Positions 16,989 through 25,171 of a stretch of 64,000 bases of DNA are shown here, piece after piece (the stretch's first letter is position 1; every line of letters begins with the position of its first letter). The notes beneath the pieces are model-generated. The model saw only the letters and a list, made by a program, of their open reading frames with translations, did not search any database and was not told the origin of the DNA. The stretch comes from Candidatus Riflebacteria bacterium HGW-Riflebacteria-2 (GTDB lineage Bacteria; Muiribacteriota; Ozemobacteria; Ozemobacterales; Ozemobacteraceae): NCBI GenBank assembly GCA_002839435.1, contig PGYA01000014.1, positions 16,270-80,269 on the forward strand. Direction: 5' to 3'. The position numbers were made by a program, and so were the translations under genes.

Positions 16989-18233
16989 TCAGACGAAGCG
17001 GCGGATGATGATGGCTGCCGCGAGCATGGCTAGCGCCTGCAGCATTACTGATGTACCGGCCTGCTTCCAGGACTTGGCACTGGCGCAGTGCGGGCATTCG
17101 TGCCCGTGTTCGTGATGGTGCCCCTGGGGACAGACCTCGTCTGCATGATCGTGTCCTGGATGGTCGTGCTGATGGGCATGTGTGTTATTGTGCCCGTATT
17201 CGTCGAGTTCAGAAAAGGGTTTGTTTTCTGATGGCAGGGTCGCATGCTGATGGTTATCTTGCATGAGCAGGCTGGGGGCTCCAAGCCCTCGGGCATAGAG
17301 CGTCAGATAAAACAGGCTGGCGGGATCGACCAGCCAGCTCCGATACGCGGCAGTAGATCCGTAGGGTGGTTTGATCGTACTTACCTGGAAAAGCGCTTGA
17401 TATTCTGGTGCCAGAAGGTCGTCGGGGAAATCGGGCAGACCTGCTTCTTCCTGTTGCAGCATCGTAATGTAGTAGCCAAGGTAGCTTTCCTGCTGGCGTT
17501 CATAGGCAACTTTCTGCCATGCTGCAATCGCTTCCTTTTTTTTGCCGATATCCGACAAAAAACGGGTTTTCATGACGTAATAGTTCTGCAGGTTGGCAAA
17601 ATCATCGTGCATGTAAGGAGTGATACGATGTTCGTTGGCCAGGTAGGCTTCGATCGCAGCGTCAAGGTAGTTTACCGCTATTTCACGATTCCTTTTAACT
17701 TCGGCAGGACTCGCGAATGACGGTTTTTTGATGAAGCCGTAACAGTAGGCTGCGGCACCGTAAAGTTTGTGCAGGTCAGGAGATTCTTTGTTCGCCTGGA
17801 TCCCGCGATGAAGCAGCTTGATGGCATCTTTGAAGCGGTTGAGGTATAGAGCGAGGTTGTGGCTCATGACCGCGTACATTTCCATGTTGGTGGGCTCTAA
17901 AATTATCGAAATTTCCAGCAGCGACATTATTTCAGTGTTTCCGGCGAAGCTGCCGGCGACAAAATTCTGTTTTGCTTTTTTGGTCGGGCCTATATGCATG
18001 TATTCATCGGCAGTGATTCTGAAAATTCCGGCAAGGAAGCTCTTGATCTGGGCTGGAATCGTCTGCAGCACGATATCGCCAAAGTTCGTTACCTGCACTT
18101 CCGGGTAATAATAGTTCCAGTAGCGTGATTTAATCAAATGCTGTGCCGACAGTGCCATCGCAAGCAGCAAAACCACGCTGAGAACCGTCAGTCTGGTTGA
18201 AACAGGTGTAAAATCTTTGGGCTGGCTGCTCAT
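16989..18233 (-). CDS. Membrane-anchored TPR-like protein with His/Cys-rich metal-binding tail
   Basis: A 414-residue protein with an N-terminal membrane helix (about 14-32) and a periplasmic helical repeat region resembling tetratricopeptide repeats (about 95-250). A segment at about 327-383 holds some fifteen His and four Cys (THAHQHDHPGHDHADE, then CPQGHHHEHGHECPHC), and a C-terminal helix (396-411) ends in RRFV. The His/Cys segment should bind transition metals such as Zn, Ni or Cu; which one cannot be told. It overlaps the ABC permease gene by 4 nt (ATGA), so it is probably a partner of that transporter. I do not recognise a named family. Confidence 0.7.
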   Translation of the reverse strand: MSSQPKDFTPVSTRLTVLSVVLLLAMALSAQHLIKSRYWNYYYPEVQVTNFGDIVLQTIPAQIKSFLAGIFRITADEYMHIGPTKKAKQNFVAGSFAGNTEIMSLLEISIILEPTNMEMYAVMSHNLALYLNRFKDAIKLLHRGIQANKESPDLHKLYGAAAYCYGFIKKPSFASPAEVKRNREIAVNYLDAAIEAYLANEHRITPYMHDDFANLQNYYVMKTRFLSDIGKKKEAIAAWQKVAYERQQESYLGYYITMLQQEEAGLPDFPDDLLAPEYQALFQVSTIKPPYGSTAAYRSWLVDPASLFYLTLYARGLGAPSLLMQDNHQHATLPSENKPFSELDEYGHNNTHAHQHDHPGHDHADEVCPQGHHHEHGHECPHCASAKSWKQAGTSVMLQALAMLAAAIIIRRFV

Positions 18234-19021
18234 AGGTCTCGGTGTTTTAATATGGCGCCACCTATGGCGAGATAGAAAAATATCGCGGTAAAGGTATAAA
18301 ACGCCAGTATCAGCAGTGCTGAAGTCTGGGCCGGAATCTCATGCATAACCATTATTCGCGTTTCATAAAGCGAAAAATCAGGCAGTATTATCCCAGCTAT
18401 ATCAAGCAGAAACGCAATAATAGTGTTTCCGCCCTGCTCGGCCAGCATTCTGAAGATGTCGAGGCCATGCCCGACTACATATACCAGAACGCTGAGGCTG
18501 ACAGTAACAATTTTGGAAGTACAGGCCGCCAGCAGCATTACTATCGAGACCAGAAGTGACTGCTTGAGAAAGATCATCAGGCCTGCTACCGGAATTTCGC
18601 TGAACCAGGCACCGGTGCGTAATTTTATGATGGTTACAAGAAGTCCGGCCAGAAAGATATGGAGGCAGAAGAGGGTTGCCATAATTCCAAAGAAACGGCC
18701 GATCATGTAGGTGTGGCGGCTCGGCATGCGGGTAAAAATAAAATAGACCGTGCGTCTTTCGATGTCAGGTATGATCTGGTCGAGAGAAAAGAACAGCACC
18801 ACGAGAAGACCAAGAGTCGAAATCAGGGTAAGTCCGGCGTCTGAAACCAGACGCGTCTGAAAACCAAGCTGATAGGTATCGACTGTCCAGGCCGCGGCCG
18901 CAAAGGGCAGGGCGAGCAGAAATACCCCGAGAAAAAGCCGGTTTCGCAAGGCTTCGATAAACGAATACCAGGCTATGGCTATAATGCATGAAATACGTGA
19001 CTTAATCTGGGAAATATTCAT
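18230..19021 (-). CDS. ABC-2 type permease (COG1277/NosY-like)
   Basis: A 263-residue permease with six predicted membrane helices. The region LFFSLDQIIPDIERRTVYFI and RMPSRHTYMIGRFFG are typical of ABC-2 permeases annotated as multicopper-enzyme maturation or NosY-like. The annotation name does not prove a copper role, but the His-rich partner encoded immediately downstream makes a metal link worth considering. The ATG starts one base after the stop of the ATPase gene, so the three genes form a tight operon. Substrate unknown. Confidence 0.85.
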   Translation of the reverse strand: MNISQIKSRISCIIAIAWYSFIEALRNRLFLGVFLLALPFAAAAWTVDTYQLGFQTRLVSDAGLTLISTLGLLVVLFFSLDQIIPDIERRTVYFIFTRMPSRHTYMIGRFFGIMATLFCLHIFLAGLLVTIIKLRTGAWFSEIPVAGLMIFLKQSLLVSIVMLLAACTSKIVTVSLSVLVYVVGHGLDIFRMLAEQGGNTIIAFLLDIAGIILPDFSLYETRIMVMHEIPAQTSALLILAFYTFTAIFFYLAIGGAILKHRDL

Positions 19022-19022
19022 A

Positions 19023-19802
19023 TCAGGCTGATTCTGCCGCTGGCACAGAGGTTTTGTTGTCGTAGTCCTGAACGATTTTTACAAAACGTTCTTCACCATT
19101 TTTATGCTCAGGGCAGAACTCATCGACACCTCCTTCGAATAGAATGTGACCCTTATGTATGATGGCAATTTTGTCGCATATCTCGGATATATCCGAAATG
19201 ATGTGGGTGCTGAAAAAAACTGTCTTGCCGGCCTGCTTGAGTTCCTTGAGAATGTCTTTGACCAGGCGGCGGCCGAGTGGGTCAAGGCCGCTGGCCGGTT
19301 CATCGAGGATATAAAGAGCCGGGTCATGCAGCATGGCGCATGCGATGCCAAGTCTCTGCTGCATACCTTTAGAAAAGGCGCCAACTCTCTTATGGCGGTC
19401 GTCGTAGAGACCGACCTTGTTGAGAATTTCCTTTTTGCGTGCTTCGTCAGCCGATATGTTGAGAAGCCTGCCAGAAAAATCAACGATTTCGCTGGCTGTA
19501 AGAGTTTCGTAAAAGACCGGCTTTTCAGGGCAGAAGCCGATATTATTGAAGGCCGCATGATCGATCGGGGCTCCAAAAAGTTCGATCGAGCCTGAATCTG
19601 GCCGAATCAGGCCAAGGGCTGCCTTGATCGAAGTGGTTTTGCCGGCGCCGTTCAGGCCTGCGAAGCCATATATCTGGCCGGCGCAAAGAGTCAGGCTGAC
19701 GTTGTCGATAGCTGCCCGCCGGCCCTGGGCTTCTTTTGAAGACCCCGGAGTAAGTGCGTAAACTTTGGAGACATTCTTGAGCTCTAAAACAGTTTGCGTC
19801 AT
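19023..19802 (-). CDS. ABC transporter ATP-binding protein
   Basis: A 259-residue ABC ATPase with Walker A GLNGAGKTTS, a signature of the form SKGMQQRLGIACAM, Walker B LYILDEPASGLDP and switch His in FFSTHIISDI. It resembles the ATPases paired with ABC-2 export permeases (CcmA/NosF-like). It energises the permease encoded one base downstream. The ATG at 19802 is preferred over a GTG three codons upstream. The gene is divergent from the phosphodiester glycosidase gene; their shared control region contains a palindrome and G-rich tract. Confidence 0.9.
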   Translation of the reverse strand: MTQTVLELKNVSKVYALTPGSSKEAQGRRAAIDNVSLTLCAGQIYGFAGLNGAGKTTSIKAALGLIRPDSGSIELFGAPIDHAAFNNIGFCPEKPVFYETLTASEIVDFSGRLLNISADEARKKEILNKVGLYDDRHKRVGAFSKGMQQRLGIACAMLHDPALYILDEPASGLDPLGRRLVKDILKELKQAGKTVFFSTHIISDISEICDKIAIIHKGHILFEGGVDEFCPEHKNGEERFVKIVQDYDNKTSVPAAESA

Positions 19803-19860
19803 AAATATCACCAGCTATTATCACAAAGTATTACCAAATAATTAGCACCGCAATCGTTGA

Positions 19861-19881
19861 ATGTCAACCTGTATTTGACAT
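19861..19881. promoter_or_regulatory. Palindrome with two outward-facing TTGACA boxes
   Basis: ATGTCAA (19861-19867) and TTGACAT (19875-19881) form a 7-bp inverted repeat with a 7-bp spacer between the divergent ABC and glycosidase genes. Each arm contains TTGACA reading outward. The minus-strand copy is 17 bp from a poor -10 (TAATTA), and no good -10 follows on the plus strand. It may be an operator overlapping a -35 element. Confidence 0.35.
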
Positions 19882-19889
19882 GCATACCT

Positions 19890-19933
19890 GGGGGGCGGGG
19901 GTATCGTTTGTGGGGTGGGGTTAATGCGGGGGG
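19890..19933 (+). other. G-quadruplex-type motif in the divergent intergenic region
   Basis: Five G runs lie within 44 bases of the plus strand: 6 G at 19890-19895, 5 G at 19897-19901, 4 G at 19912-19915, 4 G at 19917-19920 and 6 G at 19928-19933. This exceeds the usual four-run quadruplex rule. It is followed by a small hairpin GGCATAAATGCC. A structural or regulatory role upstream of the glycosidase gene is inference. Confidence 0.5.
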
Positions 19934-19996
19934 CATAAATGCCGATAGTATTCCCGGGTCAGATTTATTAGTTGGAGATGTAATATCAGAAAGTCT

Positions 19997-21556
19997 TTGC
20001 GACAACTGCTGCTCTTACTGACAGTCGGCCAGATTTTTCTGGTCGGTGCCGTCATGCAGACCCGGCAGGTTGTTTATAATGACATCGAAGACTGGACTGA
20101 AGAAAATTCTCGCGAGATCGAGATGCGCGGTCCTGGTATTACAGAAAAGGATTCTGCGCTCGAACAGCTCGACGAAGATCAGATGCCTGAGCCAGAAGGC
20201 GAAGTGGAAGATATCGTGCTTAAGCCCGAGGTTCTCTCGGTAAGCTTCAGAAGTGAAGAAGCTTTTGAAATTGCCGAATTCGAATTGTCGCAAAGCGTGA
20301 AGGTTCTCAGGCGTTCGCAGGGCGGCAAACTCTTGCGCATGCGCATCATTCCAGGCCTGCGCCCGATGGCCCCGGCGATTATTGAGCAGCTTCAAAAAAA
20401 ATTCAACAAGTTTTCCATTCACCAGACCAACAAATATTCAGAAATGGTTTTTTCGGCGCGTGGTCGTATTGGTGACTCTTATACCGCTTCAGAAACTTCT
20501 GGTATCTTCAGAATTTGTGTGCCTTATCAGTTCGAAAAGGCAAAATTTGCGCTGCCGGTGGGTGAGAAAGTGGTCGATGGCGTTACCTACTATCGCGATC
20601 GCGCAAAAACCGGAAAAGGCCGCTCTGATGTGCACATTCTCAGGATCGAACCTTTTTCTAGCCTGACCAGAGTTTTTCCGGTTCTGGCAAACGAAGGAAT
20701 CGCTCAAAAAGAGACGCTTTCTTCCATGGCAAAACGTTATAGCGCGATTGCCGGCATCAACGGTGCTTATTTCACGCCGCGTGGCGACCCTATTGGCACT
20801 CTGATCATCAATCGGCGGCTTGTAAGTTCTCCTCTTTATAAGAGGTCTGTTTTTGGGGTAAGCGAAGATGACACGCTGATATTTGGCAATCCTGATTTTT
20901 CAGGCACGCTGCGGTCTGGTGCTCTGTCGATAAAGATAGATGCTGTTAATCAGCCGCGTCGCGGCGAAAATCTGGTCGTATATACTCCCGAATACGCGCG
21001 CAGCACCCTGACGCCTGAGCGTGGCGTTGAAATCGTTCTGGTCAAGGGCAAGATCGTTGGAATCCATGCCAACGACGCTCTGATCCCTCCTGACGGGGTT
21101 GTTGTTTCGGCTGGTGGGGAAAAAGCTGACCTGCTTAAGTTGCTCAAACTTGGGCAGACGGTAACTCTCGATTATTCAATCGATAAGCCCTGGGATTCGA
21201 TCAGGCACGCGGTCTGTGGAGGGCCTCGTCTGGTCAGTGATGGTCGCAAAGATATAAATGGCCGTGAAGAAAAGTTCGACAACTCGATCATCAATGGCCG
21301 TCATCCACGCACTGCGGTGGCGCTGACCTTTGACGGTGACCTGTTGATGATAGTAGTTGACGGTCGTTCAAAAAGAAATTCAGGCATGAAACTTGACGAA
21401 ATGGCTGATTATTTAAGAGTTCTCGGCGCCCGCCACGCCATAAATCTTGATGGTGGCGGGTCCTCTTCGATGATTGTCAAAGGGCGTGTGGTTAATTCGC
21501 CTTCAGATGGCAGTGAACGCCGAATTTCCAACGGCATTCTCATCACCAGTCGCTGA
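19997..21556 (+). CDS. Phosphodiester glycosidase family (NAGPA/DUF2233-like) exported protein
   Basis: A 519-residue protein. An N-terminal hydrophobic helix serves as signal or anchor, then a linker and Phe/Ser-rich region precede a C-terminal phosphodiester glycosidase domain (about 200-519). Typical family blocks are AGINGAYFTPRGDPIG, TAVALTFDGDLLMIVVDGRS and HAINLDGGGSSSMIVKGRVV. Family members cleave sugar phosphodiesters (human NAGPA uncovers mannose-6-phosphate; bacterial members act on envelope polymers). The start is uncertain: TTG at 19997 has only AGAAAG nearby. A better GGAG (19974-19977) is spaced for an ATC codon at 19985, which would add Arg/Lys residues typical of a signal peptide. 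Confidence 0.8.
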   Translation: MRQLLLLLTVGQIFLVGAVMQTRQVVYNDIEDWTEENSREIEMRGPGITEKDSALEQLDEDQMPEPEGEVEDIVLKPEVLSVSFRSEEAFEIAEFELSQSVKVLRRSQGGKLLRMRIIPGLRPMAPAIIEQLQKKFNKFSIHQTNKYSEMVFSARGRIGDSYTASETSGIFRICVPYQFEKAKFALPVGEKVVDGVTYYRDRAKTGKGRSDVHILRIEPFSSLTRVFPVLANEGIAQKETLSSMAKRYSAIAGINGAYFTPRGDPIGTLIINRRLVSSPLYKRSVFGVSEDDTLIFGNPDFSGTLRSGALSIKIDAVNQPRRGENLVVYTPEYARSTLTPERGVEIVLVKGKIVGIHANDALIPPDGVVVSAGGEKADLLKLLKLGQTVTLDYSIDKPWDSIRHAVCGGPRLVSDGRKDINGREEKFDNSIINGRHPRTAVALTFDGDLLMIVVDGRSKRNSGMKLDEMADYLRVLGARHAINLDGGGSSSMIVKGRVVNSPSDGSERRISNGILITSR

Positions 21557-21606
21557 AAATTTAGCTTCAGAACAATATTCTGACAAATTGCTGTTGCCCG
21601 TATTTA

Positions 21607-21636
21607 GGTTAGGCGGTATCATGCCGATACATAACC
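21607..21636 (+). terminator. Possible terminator after the glycosidase gene
   Basis: A two-part inverted repeat, with outer arms GGTTA/TAACC and inner arms GTATC/GATAC around ATGCC, lies 50 nt after the stop. A run of six T begins about 9 nt later. The gap before the T run makes this only a possible terminator. Confidence 0.35.
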
Positions 21637-21750
21637 GACCAGGTGTTTTTTGTCTCTCTGGCGAATATCGTTTTACGGCTTGTTCATCTGTATGAGCGGG
21701 TTTGTTAAAAGGTTGGGCCTAGTGCGCAACGTTGAAGGGTTCTGGTACAA

Positions 21751-23598
21751 ATGGGACTTTGTATAAAATTTACTGAAAAAAGGCTGCTCAGACAGTTGCC
21801 GCTGATTCTGGCGTTTCTCGTTATGAGCGCCTTTCAGTCCTATGCCCAAGGCACAGAGATTCTGCGCCTCGGTGATGTCAAAGTTGGTATGCGCGGTATC
21901 GGCAAAACTGTGGTTCAGGGGCATCGCATCGAGACTTTTGAGGTCGAAGTGCTTGGCATCCTTTCCAACAACAAGGTAAATGAAAACCTGCTGATCAACG
22001 GCAAATCCATTCTGGTAAAAGTCAGTGGTGATGTGATTCGTCGCGCTGGCGGCATTGCGGCCGGCATGAGCGGCAGTCCGGTATACGTAGATGGTAAGCT
22101 GCTTGGCGGCATCAGTTCTGGCTGGATCATGACCGATCACACCGTCGGCCTGGTAACGCCAATCGAAGAAATGCTCGAGATCTGGAGCTATCCTGAGCTG
22201 GCCTGCCTGCCCGAAAACCTTCGTTACTGGCGCCTCGATCAACCTGTGCGACTTGGTGATAAAACCATTTCTGCCGTCTGGGAAATCGCCTGCGACCAGT
22301 CTGACAGCCTGGTCAGACCTGCTGCCGATGAGCTGGTCATGCGTCAAGCTGCCGCCGAAGTTTATGTCGATGGTCTTGGCGGCCGTGCTGCCAGAGTGCT
22401 CAAAAACAGAATGAAACGCGGTAACATCAAGATCGCCCAGAAAGATCTGCCTGGCAAAGCCAGTGATGTTGCCGACGAGAAAATGGCGCCGGCAAGCTAC
22501 GAACCTGGTTCTTCAATTGGAATCCAGCTGGCGCGTGGCGACATCAATATTACTACCCTTGGCACACTGACACATCGCAGTGATCATCGCGTTCTTGCCC
22601 TCGCTCATCCTTTCATGAAAAAGGGCAATGTCGCGTTTCTGATGACCGGAGCTTACATTCATCATTCGTTCTCCAGCGTCGAAATGCCTTTTAAGATCGG
22701 TGTGCCCACCGAAATGCTTGGTATTATTACTCAGGATCGCGAAAAGGGCATCAGCGGTGAAATCGGTCGCTTGCCCGAAATGGTTCCGGTGCAGATCGAC
22801 GTGTTTGACAAAAACTTGCAGGTAACCCGCAGTATAAATTACCAGATTGTCAGAGACCCCTCAGTTTTCAATATGGTGCTCGAATCTACACTGGTTCAGG
22901 CTCTTGAAGGGGTAATTGACCGCGCCGGGGCCGGAACTGCACTGATGGGCATTTCTCTGGACTGTGCCAACACTGACGGTGAACAATACAGCTTCAGGCG
23001 TGAGAACATGTTTTATTCGCGCTCTGATATAGTTCAGTCGCTGATCTCAGAAGTCAGTAACCTGATCGAAATGGTTACTGAAAGCGATATCGAACAGGTC
23101 ATGCCGACCCGTCTGTTGCTCAAAATTGAGGTAGAAACACGTCGTCGCACACTTTCGATTGAAAAAGTCGAAATAAAAAACGCTCAGGTCGCTGGTGGTG
23201 GAGTGCTCGATGTCGAGATTACCCTGCGCCCCTTCCGTGAAGAAAAGTTTGTTAGAAAGGTCAAAATTCCAATTCCGCAGGATATCGGCAAGGAAAATCT
23301 GGTATTATCTGTATTCGGCCTGAACATGCGGGTTGATGATGCCGACGCTGGCACTGAAGCCAGAGATGCGCGGGCAACGCGCGATATGCGGGGTGAAGAG
23401 GGTCAGTTGGCCGACTTTGATTCGGTAATTCGCAGCTGGGCGAGCTCGCCCAAGAATTCTGATCTGCTTTTCCAGCTTACAGTGGAAGGCGACGAAATGA
23501 AGAAGATCAAGCTGAACGGCAAGGATCTCGAAATCCAGCCAACCAATCTGGTGGTAACCGGGCGGGTAGACACGACACTTACCCTGAGCGAGGAATAA
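21751..23598 (+). CDS. SpoIVB/S55-family serine protease-like exported protein
   Basis: A 615-residue protein with a signal peptide (cleavage near residue 32, SYA-Q). The region from residue 40 to about 360 is SpoIVB peptidase-like: it has the nucleophile motif GMSGSP with Ser107, then VYVDGKLLGGISSGW. A candidate catalytic His lies in LALAHPFMKKG. The C-terminal half is predicted beta-rich and unassigned. SpoIVB is a sporulation signalling protease in Bacillus, but related proteins without sporulation genes occur in Gram-negative lineages. A role in periplasmic processing is inference, since I cannot verify all catalytic residues. It ends 15 nt before the mlaE-like gene. Confidence 0.75.
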   Translation: MGLCIKFTEKRLLRQLPLILAFLVMSAFQSYAQGTEILRLGDVKVGMRGIGKTVVQGHRIETFEVEVLGILSNNKVNENLLINGKSILVKVSGDVIRRAGGIAAGMSGSPVYVDGKLLGGISSGWIMTDHTVGLVTPIEEMLEIWSYPELACLPENLRYWRLDQPVRLGDKTISAVWEIACDQSDSLVRPAADELVMRQAAAEVYVDGLGGRAARVLKNRMKRGNIKIAQKDLPGKASDVADEKMAPASYEPGSSIGIQLARGDINITTLGTLTHRSDHRVLALAHPFMKKGNVAFLMTGAYIHHSFSSVEMPFKIGVPTEMLGIITQDREKGISGEIGRLPEMVPVQIDVFDKNLQVTRSINYQIVRDPSVFNMVLESTLVQALEGVIDRAGAGTALMGISLDCANTDGEQYSFRRENMFYSRSDIVQSLISEVSNLIEMVTESDIEQVMPTRLLLKIEVETRRRTLSIEKVEIKNAQVAGGGVLDVEITLRPFREEKFVRKVKIPIPQDIGKENLVLSVFGLNMRVDDADAGTEARDARATRDMRGEEGQLADFDSVIRSWASSPKNSDLLFQLTVEGDEMKKIKLNGKDLEIQPTNLVVTGRVDTTLTLSEE

Positions 23599-23613
23599 GT
23601 CAGGCAGAACAAC

Positions 23614-24411
23614 ATGACAAACTATATAGAGAAAACACTTAAAGACTCACTCGATGCTATTGGTAAGGTCAGCATCCTTTTTCTGCAGACAATTTACTGG
23701 ACATTTCACAACCTGAAAACCGGGCGTTTTGCATTTGGCAATCTGATAGAGCAGATGTCGCGTATTGGTGTCGATTCTCTTCTGATGGTAGCTATTACCG
23801 GGGTTTCCACCGGCGCGGTTCTGGTTGTGCAGATCGGCTATCAGTTTGCTCAGATGGGTGCTCAGAGCTATGTTGGCGGAGTAGTTGCGCTGTCCATGGC
23901 GCGCGAACTTGCACCTATTCTGACTTCTATCGTTGTTGCTGGCCGTGTTGGCAGTGCAATTGCCGCCGAACTTGGTACCATGAAAATTACCGAACAGATC
24001 GATGCTCTCGAAACCATGGCTACCAACCCAGTTGAATATCTGGTTGTGCCCAGGTTCTGGGGCTGTACTATCATGCTTTTCATGCTGACAATTTTTACCA
24101 ATGTCGTCGGCATGATTGGCGGTTCAATTGTTGCAGTCAACCAGATCGGGCTGACGCTTGTATCCTTCCGCGATTCCATTCTGCACATGTTGCAGATTCA
24201 GGATCTGATGGGCGGTCTGATTAAGGCAACCGTTTTTGGCAGTATTATTGGCGTTATTGGCTGCTACAAGGGCTTCACCACTGAGGGTGGGGCCGAGGGG
24301 GTTGGCCAAAGCACTACCAGCGCTGTTGTCGTTTCGATTATGCTTATCCTCGCAGTTAACTACTTTTTAACTGTTGGCATCAACAATTTCTGCGTGGCTT
24401 ATCTGCAATGA
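23614..24411 (+). CDS. mlaE: MlaE-like ABC permease for phospholipid transport
   Basis: A 265-residue MlaE/DUF140 permease with five or six membrane helices. The conserved core VVALSMARELAPILTSIVVA, GRVGSAIAAELGTMKITEQI and DALETMATNPVEYLVVPR is diagnostic. It forms the inner-membrane channel of the Mla/MCE lipid transport complex with the ATPase and MCE protein encoded next. The stop overlaps the mlaF start by 4 nt (ATGA). E. coli MlaE is 260 residues, so the length is standard. Confidence 0.95.
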   Translation: MTNYIEKTLKDSLDAIGKVSILFLQTIYWTFHNLKTGRFAFGNLIEQMSRIGVDSLLMVAITGVSTGAVLVVQIGYQFAQMGAQSYVGGVVALSMARELAPILTSIVVAGRVGSAIAAELGTMKITEQIDALETMATNPVEYLVVPRFWGCTIMLFMLTIFTNVVGMIGGSIVAVNQIGLTLVSFRDSILHMLQIQDLMGGLIKATVFGSIIGVIGCYKGFTTEGGAEGVGQSTTSAVVVSIMLILAVNYFLTVGINNFCVAYLQ

Positions 24412-25154
24412 TTATCGCATCTAACGTTCACAAAAGTTTCGGCCCGAAAAAGGTTCTCAAAGGCGTGAATCTCAAGATTTACGATGGTGAATCACTAGTT
24501 ATTCTCGGTCCGTCCGGTTGTGGAAAAAGCGTGCTGCTCAAGCATATTATCGGGCTCATGAAGCCTGACAGCGGCCAGGTCATCATCGACGGTGAAGACA
24601 TTACCAGATTCGATCAGAAACGTCTCGACGCTCTGCGTATGCGCATGGGTATGCTTTTTCAGTCGGCCGCGTTGTTTGACTCACTCAATGTCGAAGAAAA
24701 CATCGCGTTTGGTCTGCGCCGTCATACTACGTTGACACACCGGGCTATCCACCACCTCGTTTCTGAAAAACTCGAGCTGGTTGGCCTGCCTGGCACGAAT
24801 TTCCTGATGCCCTCAGAACTTTCTGGAGGTATGCGTAAGCGCGTCGGTCTTGCACGTGCCATCGCCATGGAACCGGAAATAATTCTATATGACGAGCCTA
24901 CCACAGGTCTCGACCCAATTATGACCTCGGCGATCGATGAGCTGCACCTCAGTCTCAAAGAGCGACTCGGGGTTACCTCGATCGTTGTAACCCATGACCT
25001 TAAGTCCGCTTATCGCGTCTGCGACCGTATAGCCCTGCATTACGGCGGTCAGATCGTCGAAATCGGTACTCGTGAAGAAATTATCAACTCCCCCAACCCC
25101 GTTGTGCAGCAGTTCATCCGTGGCGAAGCCCAGGGCCCGATGACGCTGCTGTAG
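24408..25154 (+). CDS. mlaF: MlaF-like ABC ATPase
   Basis: A 248-residue ATPase with Walker A GPSGCGKSVLLKHI, the MlaF-type signature LSGGMRKRVGLARAIAME, Walker B IILYDEPTTGLDP and switch His in IVVTHDL. The length is close to E. coli MlaF (269). It powers lipid movement through the MlaE permease encoded just upstream with a 4-nt overlap. No mlaB (STAS) or mlaC homologue is visible here, so the complex may lack a separate periplasmic carrier or have one elsewhere. Confidence 0.95.
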   Translation: MIIASNVHKSFGPKKVLKGVNLKIYDGESLVILGPSGCGKSVLLKHIIGLMKPDSGQVIIDGEDITRFDQKRLDALRMRMGMLFQSAALFDSLNVEENIAFGLRRHTTLTHRAIHHLVSEKLELVGLPGTNFLMPSELSGGMRKRVGLARAIAMEPEIILYDEPTTGLDPIMTSAIDELHLSLKERLGVTSIVVTHDLKSAYRVCDRIALHYGGQIVEIGTREEIINSPNPVVQQFIRGEAQGPMTLL

Positions 25155-25171
25155 AAAAACAGGAGAAGCGA

